Positions 24,720 to 33,945 of a DNA stretch of 64,000 bases are shown in pieces. The notes under the pieces were generated by a model. The model had not been told where the DNA came from and did not search any database. It saw nothing but the letters and a program-made list of their open reading frames with translations. The position numbers and the translations under genes are program-made. Source of the DNA: Roseovarius sp. 217 (GTDB lineage: Bacteria > Pseudomonadota > Alphaproteobacteria > Rhodobacterales > Rhodobacteraceae); NCBI RefSeq assembly GCF_000152845.1, contig NZ_CH902585.1, positions 13,792-77,791 of the forward strand, given 5' to 3'. Each line of letters starts with the position of its first letter. Within the stretch, counting starts at the first letter, position 1.

Positions 24720-25529
24720 TTACTGGCTCCCTTCTGCGGCGGAGTTGCGTTTGCGGGCGCTCAGACGAGTAAGGATGAACAGCACGACTGTGAATGTGAG
24801 AATGAGGGTTGAGCCGACGGCCGCGACTGGGGTGAACTCCACCCGGATCTGCTCCCAAAGTTTGACTGGCAGCGTCTTGGCACCGTAGCCGGCGATGAAC
24901 AGCGAGATTACCACCTCGTCGAACGAGAGCACAAAAGCGAAAGCCCCGCCGCTCGCCACGCCTGGCCAGATTGCCGGTAGGGTTACCGTGCGAAACACAT
25001 AACCCGGCCGCGCACCGAGACCCGAGGCGGCCCGCGCAAGATTAGGATCAAGCCTCTGGAGGGAAACGCTCACGTTGAGGAGCACGAACGGAACGCAGAT
25101 CAGGGCATGGCTGAGCGCAAGCCCCGTTACCGTGCCGTAGAGGCCGATACTGCGGGTTACGTAGTAGAGCGCGATACTGATCATGATTACGGGCACGATC
25201 AGCGGCGAGAGCACCGCCCCGATGACGAAGGGGCGCATGCGCTTGGGCAGGCGTTCCACACCCAGCGCTGCCAGTGTACCGATCACCAGGGCGATTGCCG
25301 TCGTAAGCAGTGCCACCCGGATGCTGTTGAAGAGCGAGCTCATCCAGCCCCGATCTTCAATAAAGGCGCTGTACCACTGGAGACTCAATTCCTCAGGCGG
25401 GATTTTGATAAAGGAGGCCTGGTTGAACGAAGCCGGGACCACTGCGAAGATCGGCATTACCAGAAAGGCGAGAACTACGGCGCCTGCAATCTGGGTAAGA
25501 GCCTGTGAAGAAGGTTTGAACCGTCTCAT
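24720..25529 (-). CDS. ABC transporter permease (PotC-like)
   Basis: 269 residues with six hydrophobic segments and the binding-protein-dependent loop, here ASGLGARPGYVFRTVTLPAIWPG (EAA-type motif), near residue 165. PotC-type length and order. The start overlaps the stop of the preceding permease as ATGA, which suggests coupled translation. Confidence 0.93.
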   Translation of the reverse strand: MRRFKPSSQALTQIAGAVVLAFLVMPIFAVVPASFNQASFIKIPPEELSLQWYSAFIEDRGWMSSLFNSIRVALLTTAIALVIGTLAALGVERLPKRMRPFVIGAVLSPLIVPVIMISIALYYVTRSIGLYGTVTGLALSHALICVPFVLLNVSVSLQRLDPNLARAASGLGARPGYVFRTVTLPAIWPGVASGGAFAFVLSFDEVVISLFIAGYGAKTLPVKLWEQIRVEFTPVAAVGSTLILTFTVVLFILTRLSARKRNSAAEGSQ

Positions 25530-26404
25530 TTAACCACCACCGAAGAGCCGAGAGAAACAAAGCGTGAGGTTACCGCTAATACGACGAGCACAATTACCAG
25601 TAGGATCACTGAGGCCGCCGCCGCCAGCGGCCAGACCAGCCGTTCATTAACAAAACTGTCGATCAGCATTGCCGCCGTGAGGTTGTGTGGTCCTCCAAGT
25701 AGGGCCGGAGTGATGTAGAAACCCAGCGCCAGCAGAAAAACAAACGTCGCCCCAGCGGTGACGCCGGGCAGGGTAAGAGGCAAAAAAATCTTGAAAAAGG
25801 TTGTGCGCCCTGAGGCCCCAAGGCTGTCGCTTGCCAAAAGCAGCCGCTGGTCGATCTTGAGCATCGAAGAATAGATCGGAAGCACCGCGTAAGGCAGCAG
25901 GACGTGTACCATTCCGATGTAGACGCCGAGATCATTGAAAAGCAACTTAAGTGGCTGGTCGGTGACGCCGAGGGTAATCAGAAAATTGTTGACCGGTCCG
26001 CTGCGTTCTAGCAGCAGCATCCAGCTAAAAGTTCGCACTAGTATGCTGATCCAAAAAGGCACGAGGATGCAGTAGAGTGCTATGCTGAACCAAAACCCTT
26101 TGACTCGCGTAAGTAGCCAGGCGGCAGGATAAGCGAGTATGGTGCAGATGATCGTGACGAGGACTGCCAACTTGAGAGTGTTGAAGAAGACAATGCGGAA
26201 CACTTCGCTTGTCAAAATTTCTTGGTAAGCGGCAAAAGCACCGTCCTCGCCCTGAAAACTCAGAAGAATAAGTTGGCCTAACGGCCAGACGAACCAAACC
26301 GCAAGAAAGATCAATGCTGGTAGAAAAAGCAAGAATGTCATCGCAGCCCGGCCGAGTCTTTGGTCGTGTCCCCGCCAGGCATGCGTGGTTTCAACCCGGG
26401 TCAT
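25526..26404 (-). CDS. ABC transporter permease (PotB-like)
   Basis: 292 residues, about six membrane spans after a polar N-terminus; the EAA-type loop is SLGASGRTTFFKIFLPLTLPG near residue 200. It pairs with the next permease to form the channel. The ATG overlaps the stop of the acyl-CoA dehydrogenase gene, so the uptake and metabolic genes are translationally coupled. Confidence 0.93.
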   Translation of the reverse strand: MTRVETTHAWRGHDQRLGRAAMTFLLFLPALIFLAVWFVWPLGQLILLSFQGEDGAFAAYQEILTSEVFRIVFFNTLKLAVLVTIICTILAYPAAWLLTRVKGFWFSIALYCILVPFWISILVRTFSWMLLLERSGPVNNFLITLGVTDQPLKLLFNDLGVYIGMVHVLLPYAVLPIYSSMLKIDQRLLLASDSLGASGRTTFFKIFLPLTLPGVTAGATFVFLLALGFYITPALLGGPHNLTAAMLIDSFVNERLVWPLAAAASVILLVIVLVVLAVTSRFVSLGSSVVVK

Positions 26405-27576
26405 GTTTCAAATGCCTCCGAGTAAATACGCATGCCGTGCTTGCGGATGCGGCCACCCACTACGCTTCTTTGTATCTCCGAGGTGCCCTCCCAGATCCGG
26501 TCCACCCTGATATCCCGATAGAGGCGTTCCGCAGGGTTCTCGCGCATATAGCCGCGCCCGCCGAGTATCTGCACCGCCTTGTCAATTACGCGCCCAGAAG
26601 CCTCTGAGCAGAACAGTTTGAGCGCGCTGGCATGGGCGTGCACGCGTGAGCGGTCCGCACCCGCGTCAATTTCTGCGGCAACTCGATACAGCATTGACTT
26701 GGCGGCGAAGATATCTACCGCCATGTCCGCCAGCATAAATTCGATCCCTTGGAAATCACGAATTGCGCGGTCGAATTGGTGGCGTGAGGTCGCGAACTCA
26801 TTAGCGATTTCTGCCGCGCGGGTGGCCGCGCCGATGGAATGCGCCGCGATCTGAAGTCGGGCTTCTACAAACCAGTCCTTCGTCAGTTCGAACCCTTGTC
26901 CGATCTCCCCAAGTTGGCGATCAGCCGCTACCGGCGTTTCATCGAAAATAAGCTCTGCATGGTCAAATGCGAAATTGTGCATGAACTTGGGAGACCGCAC
27001 ATGGGTCATGTTGAGCACCGGCTTGTCCACGAGGAAGAGGGTCGGCTTGTCCGGATCATCATCCACGTGAGCGTGCACGATAATAAAATCGCTGGCATTG
27101 TAGGAGGTGACGAACCATTTCTCGCCACTCAAATACCATTGCCCGTCGCGCATCACGGCTTTGGTTTTGACCCGACGGGGGTCGGAGCCGGCATCCGCCT
27201 CAGTGATGGCAAAGCAGCCGCGCCGCTCGCCGCAGGCAGAGGGGATGAGATAGTCATCGATTTGTGCCTGTGTGCCGAACTTGAGACTCACGGGTGGGCG
27301 CCAGACGCAGCTCCATAAACCGTTTGTTGCTCTGCCGAGCTGTTCCTCGACCAAGGTTTGCTCAACCATCGTAAGTCCCAGCCCGCCATGCTCGTGGCCA
27401 AGATTGATGCCAGCCAGTCCCCAGTCGCGCACTGCTTGACGGACGTCGGCACGCTTGTTCTCGGGCAACTCACCATGCTCATCCGTCACCTGCTCAAGCG
27501 GCTGTAAGACTTGCTCCACGAAATCCCGACCCAATTTCGAAAGTGCCTTTTGGCGGGGGTTAAACTCGAAATCCAT
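26401..27576 (-). CDS. Acyl-CoA dehydrogenase family protein
   Basis: 391 residues. Typical blocks: GLAGINLGHEHGGLGLT, FAITEADAGSDPRRVKTKAV (FAD/substrate contact), WYLSGEKWFVTSYNASDF, RLQIAAHSIGAATRAAEIA, and the C-terminal AVQILGGRGYMRENPAERLYRDIRV and WEGTSEIQ. The catalytic Glu of WEGTSEIQ is conserved for many members. It oxidises an acyl-CoA and passes electrons to ETF; only a broken etfB remnant is present in the window, so ETF must be elsewhere. It lies between the CoA ligase and the permease genes. Confidence 0.94.
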   Translation of the reverse strand: MDFEFNPRQKALSKLGRDFVEQVLQPLEQVTDEHGELPENKRADVRQAVRDWGLAGINLGHEHGGLGLTMVEQTLVEEQLGRATNGLWSCVWRPPVSLKFGTQAQIDDYLIPSACGERRGCFAITEADAGSDPRRVKTKAVMRDGQWYLSGEKWFVTSYNASDFIIVHAHVDDDPDKPTLFLVDKPVLNMTHVRSPKFMHNFAFDHAELIFDETPVAADRQLGEIGQGFELTKDWFVEARLQIAAHSIGAATRAAEIANEFATSRHQFDRAIRDFQGIEFMLADMAVDIFAAKSMLYRVAAEIDAGADRSRVHAHASALKLFCSEASGRVIDKAVQILGGRGYMRENPAERLYRDIRVDRIWEGTSEIQRSVVGGRIRKHGMRIYSEAFET

Positions 27577-27591
27577 GAGTGGTTGTCCTTG

Positions 27592-29757
27592 TCAAATATT
27601 GGGCGTGCGCGTGGCGCAAACGCTCAGCAGGGCATCAACGGCACGTATCCCGTCCGCCCTTGCAAAAAGAGGGTTCACATCCATCTCGAAAATCAAGTCG
27701 CCCAAGTCGGCGGCAAGCTGGGAAAAGCGCGAGAATGCTTGAGCGATGGCGTCCAAGTCGGCAGGGGGCACGCCACGGCCGCCACCTAGCTGTCGGCGGA
27801 TTCGCAATTCGTCGATCATGCCACGCGCCTCGGCTTGGTCAAATGGTGGCAACGCAACGACCCGGTCCTCGAGCGCCTCGATCCAGATGCCGCCAGCGGC
27901 CATGATCACGAACGGACCAAATGTCTCGTCCTGAACCAACCCAAATGCGAGCTCAATGCCACTTGGCAACATTTCTTCGAGAATTGCTTGCGGTCCCAAA
28001 CGCACGGCGATTTCACGATAGGCTAGTTCGATGCTGGCCATGTCTGTTAATCCGAGAAACACCCCGGCGACATCACTTTTGTGCTTGATGCCGGGTGCCG
28101 CCGTCTTGAGTACGAGGGGCAAGCCGACTTCGGGTACGGCGTTGCGCAGCGCCTCAAGCGTGTCCACTTCGACAACGCGGGGCGTGGCAATGCCGTAATC
28201 TGCAATAAGCGCCAGTGCTTCCGCTTCGCTCAAATCATTGGGTTCCGACAACCGGGTGCGCCAGCGGCTGACGATTTCTGGTGAGGTGGCTGGGAGAGAC
28301 CCCCGGGATACCTTTTGACGGTCGCGGAAGGCGAACAATTCGCGGATCGCCTTCAGGCCCTCTTGCGAGCCCTCAATTACTGGCAGCCCTGCCTCAACGG
28401 CTTCGAGTGCAATGGTTCCATGCCGCACCCCGGCATAGTTAGAGACAATAATTGCGGGCTTATTGCTGCTCTTACTGACCCGGCGCAGTGCAGACAGAAA
28501 GCCGGTGGCTACGTAAGAGCCGTCGCGAATGTCTTGGAACAGCGCAAGTGCCCCAGTGGCTGGGTCGTCAATCAGCGCCTTCATGCAGTTCTCGACTTTA
28601 CGCTCGAACTCATGCCCCGAACCCCACACGTCGAGCGGGTTTTCAGGCTTCAGGCCGCTGTCCAGATTGGCGCTTAGCTTGGCTTTGGTGGCCTTTGAAA
28701 TGTCGGCGTAGAATACACCCTCACGCTCGGCCAGGTCCACGACCATCTCACGTTCGCCGCCGGAATCGTGCACACCCGCCAACAGGCCGTCAGGCAAGCG
28801 CGCCGCGTCGACCTTGGAGAAAATCTGCAGACAAGCCCCGAATTCGTCGAGGGTTGAGGTCGCCACCACGCCGTAGCTGCGGAAGACCGCCTCGTAGGCC
28901 GCCGCGTCGCCTGCGATTGCTCCGCTATGACTTGAGGCAAAATGTGCGCTTAGCTCCGTTTTGCCAACCTTGAGCACCACTACCGGTATGGATCGTTGTC
29001 GTGCACGCTCCAGCGCGGTGATGAAACGCGCCGGATCGCGCGCAGTTTCCTGGAATAGGCCGATCACTTTCGTTTCGGGCTGCTCAAGCGCCCAGAGCAT
29101 GTAATCTTCGCTGCGCGTGGCAAGCTCGCGTCCTGTTGACACGCAGAACGAAAAGCGCAGCCTAGGGTGGTTATAAGCCAGCGCACTGAAGGCGGAGCCC
29201 GATTGCAGGATCAGCGCGATATTACCCGGCTTCAGAGGGATCGGTGAGGCATAACCATTGAGCCGCAACCCAATTGTAGGGTTTAAGAGCCCCATGCTGT
29301 TGGGACCGCATATGTGCAATCCTGCTTCTCGGGCCATGTCCGAGAGGCGATATAACAACTTGTCATCGCCCTGGTCTGACATGTCGCAACCGGTGAAAAT
29401 GGTAGCGGCGCGCACGCCTTTTTCGATGGCCTCATGCAGGGCCTGCTCTATGCGCTGATCGGCCAACCCGATCACCACATGTTCCACCTGTCCGGGAATG
29501 CTGGCGATATCTGGGAAGCAAGGAAGTCCTGAAATCATAGATTCTTTGGGGTTTACCGGGTATAAAGCACCGGGATAGCCATCTACAGCCGCAGTGCTCA
29601 CCATGATGTTGCCAAGAGTTTGCGGACGGTTTGAGGCGCCGATGAAGGCAACAGAGGTTGGCCGCAAAAGCGGGTCGAGCAGGTGCGGATGAACCACATG
29701 CGGCGCCGTTTCTGAAACGACTGCATTTACATTGTAGAGATTTGAAGACTCTTGCAT
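27592..29757 (-). CDS. NDP-forming acyl-CoA ligase family protein
   Basis: 721 residues from ATG 29757 (a TTG one codon earlier is possible). Residues 25-480 are the CoA-binding and ligase alpha part (SVAFIGASNRPQTLGN, GPNSMGLLNP, SHSGAIAGDAAAYEAVF with the phospho-His candidate); residues about 490-720 are an ATP-grasp beta part (LALIADYGIATPRVVEV, LPLVLKTAAPGIKHKSDVAGV). Such fused proteins make acyl-CoA from an acid and CoA with ADP formation. It is the first gene of the eight-gene catabolic operon and probably activates the imported substrate. Confidence 0.92.
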   Translation of the reverse strand: MQESSNLYNVNAVVSETAPHVVHPHLLDPLLRPTSVAFIGASNRPQTLGNIMVSTAAVDGYPGALYPVNPKESMISGLPCFPDIASIPGQVEHVVIGLADQRIEQALHEAIEKGVRAATIFTGCDMSDQGDDKLLYRLSDMAREAGLHICGPNSMGLLNPTIGLRLNGYASPIPLKPGNIALILQSGSAFSALAYNHPRLRFSFCVSTGRELATRSEDYMLWALEQPETKVIGLFQETARDPARFITALERARQRSIPVVVLKVGKTELSAHFASSHSGAIAGDAAAYEAVFRSYGVVATSTLDEFGACLQIFSKVDAARLPDGLLAGVHDSGGEREMVVDLAEREGVFYADISKATKAKLSANLDSGLKPENPLDVWGSGHEFERKVENCMKALIDDPATGALALFQDIRDGSYVATGFLSALRRVSKSSNKPAIIVSNYAGVRHGTIALEAVEAGLPVIEGSQEGLKAIRELFAFRDRQKVSRGSLPATSPEIVSRWRTRLSEPNDLSEAEALALIADYGIATPRVVEVDTLEALRNAVPEVGLPLVLKTAAPGIKHKSDVAGVFLGLTDMASIELAYREIAVRLGPQAILEEMLPSGIELAFGLVQDETFGPFVIMAAGGIWIEALEDRVVALPPFDQAEARGMIDELRIRRQLGGGRGVPPADLDAIAQAFSRFSQLAADLGDLIFEMDVNPLFARADGIRAVDALLSVCATRTPNI

Positions 29758-29802
29758 CAATGGGCCTTTCCGGGTCCAATTGTCGTCTGTCCTAGGATTG
29801 AG

Positions 29803-29829
29803 GTTACGGGGGAGATTCTAATCTGTAAC
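29803..29829. promoter_or_regulatory. Candidate LysR operator between operon and regulator
   Basis: The divergent gap 29758-29893 contains AGATT-CT-AATCT (29813-29824) flanked by GTTAC (29803-29807) and GTAAC (29825-29829). An interrupted palindrome at this place is what LysR-type regulators commonly bind. Confidence 0.45.
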
Positions 29830-29893
29830 GTCACGAATACTCATTGCCCTATTACTCTGAGTTATGGGGTCAACTGGTCAAACCGAGGTTTTC

Positions 29894-30802
29894 ATGTCGT
29901 TAAGATCGAAAGTGCCGAGCGCTGGTGCGCTATTTGTCTTCGAGGCGGCAGCCCGAAAGCTGAGCTTTTCGGAAGCCAGTCGGGAGTTCAACGTAACCCA
30001 ACCTGCAGTGAGTAAAACGATCCGCCAACTTGAAGATCGGCTCGGTGTACCATTGTTCAATCGTACGTCGGGCGGGGTAGAGTTGACACGTCATGGCCAG
30101 ATCCTAGCCGACGCGGTGGCTGGTGGCTTCCGTCAAGTGGAAGCGGCACTGGACGAGATCGAGCGAATGCGTGAAAGTCCGGCTTCTGTAACCGTTTCAG
30201 TAACTTCCGCGTTTGCGTTACATTGGTTCATGCCGCGATTGGATTGTTACCGTCAGGCACTGCCTGATATCCCAATTCGATTTCAGATCATACATGGGGA
30301 GCCGATTGGCCCATTGAACGGGGCCGACCTCGGGGTGCGCCACGATGAGGAAAAGAAACAGGCGTTCGACCGATGGTTCCTCCAGGAAGAGGTCGTGATT
30401 CCTGTGGCAAGTCCAGGGTACGTTGCAGCACATGGGGTGCTGGATGGCTGCAATACTCTAAAGGGCCACACGCTTGGACATCTCAACGAGCCACTGCGAC
30501 TACCTTGGCGTAAGTACCTCGCGGAGATGGGATATGCTCCACCCGGCGACGCCTCTGAAATGCTATTTTCCGATTACGCGCTCCTGTTGCAGGCTGTGAT
30601 CAAGGGGCAGTGCATTGGTCTCGGTTGGCGCTATGTGATCGCCCATGAGCTGGAGCAAAAAGGCTTAGTTCGCGCGGCTTCCCGGGAATACGTGACCGGG
30701 CTGAACTATTACATCGTGACCTCTTCGGACCGACCTTTGCGACCCGAAGTCGCCGCGGTGCGGGATTGGTTGCTGACGGAGGTCGGCGCCGACTTGCAGT
30801 AG
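29894..30802 (+). CDS. LysR-type transcriptional regulator (GcvA-like)
   Basis: 302 residues from ATG 29894 with GAGG six bases upstream; an ATG at 29864 lacks such a site. Helix-turn-helix in LSFSEASREFNVTQPAVSKTIRQLEDRLGVPLF; effector domain with VTSAFALHWFMPRLDCYRQALPDIPI, PVASPGYVA and GLGWRYVIAHEL, as in GcvA/AmpR-like proteins. It is transcribed away from the CoA ligase operon and is its likely activator, responding to substrate or CoA ester. Confidence 0.93.
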   Translation: MSLRSKVPSAGALFVFEAAARKLSFSEASREFNVTQPAVSKTIRQLEDRLGVPLFNRTSGGVELTRHGQILADAVAGGFRQVEAALDEIERMRESPASVTVSVTSAFALHWFMPRLDCYRQALPDIPIRFQIIHGEPIGPLNGADLGVRHDEEKKQAFDRWFLQEEVVIPVASPGYVAAHGVLDGCNTLKGHTLGHLNEPLRLPWRKYLAEMGYAPPGDASEMLFSDYALLLQAVIKGQCIGLGWRYVIAHELEQKGLVRAASREYVTGLNYYIVTSSDRPLRPEVAAVRDWLLTEVGADLQ

Positions 30803-31052
30803 CGAGGTGCCGGCTTTCAGCGGCCCTTAGCGACCAGTGCAAAAAAATCGGCACATTTCGTTTGATTTTTCAGTGAGACGTATGAAAGCTTCATCTCATC
30901 GCTCTCTTCAACACTGTGGGCCATCAGGTAATTCCATCTCGCGTGCCTTCCCGATGATACTATGGCCGCACGCTACTTCGGGGATTCGGCGGCACCGCCC
31001 CCATCGGCTGAAAAGCAGATCTACGGCGGACCTGCTTGCCCAACAGGGAAGT

Positions 31053-31094
31053 GTGACACTTCTACTTTGCAGATGTGGGACATTCTAACTTTGC
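31053..31094. repeat. Tandem motif resembling an IS21-type end
   Basis: GTGACACTTCTACTTTGC (31053-31070) is followed by the similar GTGGGACATTCTAACTTTGC (31075-31094). Repeated terminal words of this type are typical of IS21-family ends. The IS30 element begins two bases later, so an old end was probably truncated by it. The DNA 30803-31052 holds no gene. Confidence 0.4.
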
Positions 31095-31095
31095 T

Positions 31096-32205
31096 GTGAA
31101 CTCACGCTGAAGCGCAATTTCTGTGGGGTCATTTTATCTGGATCATGGCCCTCCTTCCATCAGTTTTGCCCGGAATACCTCAGCCGGTGTTTGATACCCC
31201 AGACACTTGCGTGGGGTCGCGTTGAGGCGGTCACAGATTGACCTCAAATATCGATCTGTGAACGCCGTGGGATCAGCCTTGCGGGACAGGTAGCGGCGCA
31301 GGCGATTGTTGGTGTTCTCGACCGTTCCTTTTTGCCACGGCGACTGAGGATCGCAGAACCATGGTTCGACGCCCAGACCATCCTTTAGATGCTGCCATGC
31401 GCTGAACTCAGTGCCGCGATCAAAGGTGATGCTGCGACGCGCTTCAGCTGGCAGGGGAGACAGGTTGGCGATCAGGCTCTCCATCACCGGTTTTGACTGG
31501 CGATCCGGGTTCTTCAAAACGAGAGCAAACCGGCTGACACGCTCGACCAGAGACGTCACATTGGCTTTGCCAAACTCCTTGCGGAACATCACCAGGTCGC
31601 ACTCCCAGTGACCGAACTGGTCACGTTCGGCTATCGCTTCAGGGCGGTGCGCGATGGCCAATTCATCAAGGATATGACGCCCATGATGCCTCCGAGTTCC
31701 ACGTGGCCTGCGGCGATGGCGATGCATGGGTAAGTGGCGGTAGAACTTCTCAGCACGGCCGGCTTTTGAATAGGCATATCGATAGATCGTCTCGTGGCTC
31801 ACACGCATCGGATGGCGTTCCAGGCGCATACGTCCTGCAATTTGTTCAGGGGACCATCCGGCGTCAAAACCACACCGCACGGCAGCCATGATCTCGGGAT
31901 ATAAGATCAGCTTGCGATGCACCGCACGGCGATCTTCGCTCCGATCCTGCGCGGCCAACGCATGATAGCCGTTCAACTCAGGTTGATCGTCGAAACGGCA
32001 CGAGTTGCGCTTGATCTCGCGGTAGATTGTCGATGCATCTCTGCACAACCGATCAGCGATCTCTTTGATTGATATCTTCGCTTCAAGCCATTTGGCCAGA
32101 TTACGCCGTTCGTCGAGGTTCAGGTGAGGGTAGCAGCGTCCCATAAATTAACTCCATGCAATTCAATACCTTGTTAAAGAAATTGCACTTCATTTGTGAA
32201 TTCAC
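31096..32205 (-). mobile_element. IS30-family element
   Basis: Imperfect inverted ends: GTGAACTCACGCTGAAGCGC (from 31096) and, reading inward from 32205, GTGAATTCACAAATGAAGTGC, both followed by AATTTCT. Length about 1.1 kb with one transposase gene on the minus strand, normal for IS30. No clear 2-3 base target duplication was seen. Confidence 0.8.
31143..32144 (-). CDS. IS30-family transposase
   Basis: 333 residues. N-terminal helix-turn-helix (LAKWLEAKISIKEIADRLCRDASTIYREIKRN), a second helix-turn-helix with WSPEQIAGRMRLE and VSHETIYRYAY, then the DDE core: GHWECDLVMF (first Asp), ITFDRGTEFSAWQHL (second Asp) and PWQKGTVENTNNRLRRYL (Glu). Ends with the usual ATPRKCLGYQTPAEVF. All catalytic residues are present, so it should be active. 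Confidence 0.96.
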   Translation of the reverse strand: MGRCYPHLNLDERRNLAKWLEAKISIKEIADRLCRDASTIYREIKRNSCRFDDQPELNGYHALAAQDRSEDRRAVHRKLILYPEIMAAVRCGFDAGWSPEQIAGRMRLERHPMRVSHETIYRYAYSKAGRAEKFYRHLPMHRHRRRPRGTRRHHGRHILDELAIAHRPEAIAERDQFGHWECDLVMFRKEFGKANVTSLVERVSRFALVLKNPDRQSKPVMESLIANLSPLPAEARRSITFDRGTEFSAWQHLKDGLGVEPWFCDPQSPWQKGTVENTNNRLRRYLSRKADPTAFTDRYLRSICDRLNATPRKCLGYQTPAEVFRAKLMEGGP

Positions 32206-32377
32206 CGGCGTACATCCATGTATCGCATAATGTTGATTATGTTAACTAAGTCATAAATACTGACATATGTGTTTGAAGTGCGGGTAGAACTATCCGCGAG
32301 CCACTCCTCATTATGCAACGACGCTCTGGAAACAGCAACACGCACCTGTCGGGCCGCGTTCTTCCGTATTTACTCGA

Positions 32378-33016
32378 CTAATCTATGAGCTTCGCCCGCA
32401 GTGCAGCAGCGACGGCCCAACTGTTCGTCTTTCTGCCGCTCCGATCCCGTGCAGCTTTCAGTCGGACCTTTGCCGCTGAACTGGATATCCCGATTCTCTC
32501 GGCCGCCTGATCAATCGTCATATCATTGGCCAAACATTGCAGGACTTCCAGTTCCTTCGGGGAGAACATTTGCATGGCGTTGCAGGCGTCGATGAACTGG
32601 TCGAACCAGGTGGCCAGGCGCACCAGCTCATCATCGGTCAGTTCGCGATCGTCTCTTGCAACACTCAGGACCGACTTTCTGGTAGGGTATCCACGGCTAA
32701 ACATCGCCCCGTATATCAGCCCATGGCGGCGTGATTTTCTGAACACGCCTGCAACATCCGGGAGGCGCACTTCCGACCACCGCTTGTTCCCGTTCTTCGC
32801 GAGGCCCCAAAGGAAAGCAGGATCCTTCAGGTGGTAGGAATTGCTATCATACTCCGTCCTCCAGGCCTCCGGATAGGTACTGTCGATAAACTCCGGGCCC
32901 TTTCTGGTGTGATTGACCATGATGAAAAACCCTTCGGTCCCGATAGAAAGGACCGGCTCTGCGTCCACCTTGAACAGCTGATCTGCTGCAAGAACGGGCA
33001 AAAGCTCATCTGACAT
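32378..33016 (-). CDS. luxR: LuxR-family acyl-homoserine lactone receptor
   Basis: 212 residues. The N-terminal autoinducer-binding domain shows the conserved aromatic and Asp pattern: W and Y in YPEAWRTEYDSNSYHLKDPAF and W in NKRWSEV. The C-terminal helix-turn-helix is FSPKELEVLQCLANDMTIDQAAERIGIS. It would bind the acyl-homoserine lactone made by the adjacent LuxI-type enzyme and switch genes with lux-box sites. It is divergent from luxI with three palindromes between them. The gene symbol is generic; the TraR-type role is inferred from the conjugation genes nearby. Confidence 0.92.
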   Translation of the reverse strand: MSDELLPVLAADQLFKVDAEPVLSIGTEGFFIMVNHTRKGPEFIDSTYPEAWRTEYDSNSYHLKDPAFLWGLAKNGNKRWSEVRLPDVAGVFRKSRRHGLIYGAMFSRGYPTRKSVLSVARDDRELTDDELVRLATWFDQFIDACNAMQMFSPKELEVLQCLANDMTIDQAAERIGISSSAAKVRLKAARDRSGRKTNSWAVAAALRAKLID

Positions 33017-33095
33017 CGTTTTTCTACCCGCACAACTTTAGCGTGTCTGGAGACAACAATATATTAGCCAGCAATGTCAATGTCCGCGTTCAGGC

Positions 33096-33191
33096 ACCTG
33101 ACCTGTGGTCAGGTACGTGGGTATCGGGGCGCAAAACCTGACCTGAGGCCAATTTTTGGGTCGTTGTATCGCCAAACCTGACCCCAGGTTT
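33096..33191. promoter_or_regulatory. Three lux-box-like palindromes upstream of luxI
   Basis: Site 1 is ACCTGACC-TGT-GGTCAGGT (33096-33114), a perfect 8-base palindrome. Site 2 is AACCTGACCTGAGGCC (33135-33150), half-conserved. Site 3 is AAACCTG-ACCC-CAGGTTT (33174-33191), a perfect 7-base palindrome. All share ACCTGACC and are spaced by 39 bases start to start, close to four helical turns, so bound regulators would lie on one face. They match the ACCTG...CAGGT pattern of LuxR-family sites. Confidence 0.75.
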
Positions 33192-33279
33192 GATCTTTTA
33201 ACATTCCTGCTCAAACCTTTGGACGACTGGCTCGGTCTTGTGCAGCTAAAGGACCATCGCGATCAGAAAGCAGGTTCCA

Positions 33280-33945
33280 ATGTTGACAGATCAAATACCC
33301 CCCAGACCCAAACTAAGGGTGAATACCATCATGCAAGCCGTGCGAGCACGGGTGAGCAATTGTCAGGTCTCCGTGCTGAGCGCCGCTGAGGATCGGACAG
33401 GATTGATACCTGCCTTTCTTAAACTGCGTAAACAGATCTTTGTCGATCACCTGGGCTGGAACATTCCCCATAGCGCCGTTTTTGAGGCCGAGCAGTATGA
33501 CCGCCCGGACAGTGTCTATGTCGTTGTCCATGACGGCTCAAACGTCCTCGCTGGGGCACGACTACTGAACACCACCAGCACTGATCCAGACGGCAGGTTC
33601 TCATATATGATACGGGACGCCTACCTTCACCGACTGCCCGGGTTGCCCCACGAGATCTGCGACACTGACCCATCTGTCGATCCGAAGGTCTGGGAACTGA
33701 CCCGGCTAGTCACCTACCCCGGCATCCAACTCAGCGAACGCATCCTGCAGGCGACCGATCAGTTTCTGGCAAGTGTCGGCGCCGAGCAATGTCTCTTTCT
33801 GGGCTCCCCTGCGTTCATGCGGATGGCCAGTCGCATGGGTTATGCGACCCGTAAGCTTGGTGCCATTCAGCATAATCAGGATGGCTGCTTTCTTGCATTC
33901 TCAACGAATGTTCTGACCCCTCCCTCACGAACAGGAACACAGTGA
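33280..33945 (+). CDS. luxI: LuxI-family acyl-homoserine lactone synthase
   Basis: 221 residues from ATG 33280; an internal ATG at 33331 would also work. Conserved residues of the family are visible: Arg in LKLRKQIFVDHLGW, the Trp there, the acidic patch FEAEQYDRPDSVYVVV, GARLL, FSYMIRDAYL, and the Glu-Leu-Thr-Arg block VWELTRLVTYPG. The enzyme joins an acyl chain to S-adenosylmethionine to form the lactone signal. It overlaps the next gene and is preceded by three lux-box-like sites, so it is probably self-induced. Confidence 0.93.
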   Translation: MLTDQIPPRPKLRVNTIMQAVRARVSNCQVSVLSAAEDRTGLIPAFLKLRKQIFVDHLGWNIPHSAVFEAEQYDRPDSVYVVVHDGSNVLAGARLLNTTSTDPDGRFSYMIRDAYLHRLPGLPHEICDTDPSVDPKVWELTRLVTYPGIQLSERILQATDQFLASVGAEQCLFLGSPAFMRMASRMGYATRKLGAIQHNQDGCFLAFSTNVLTPPSRTGTQ

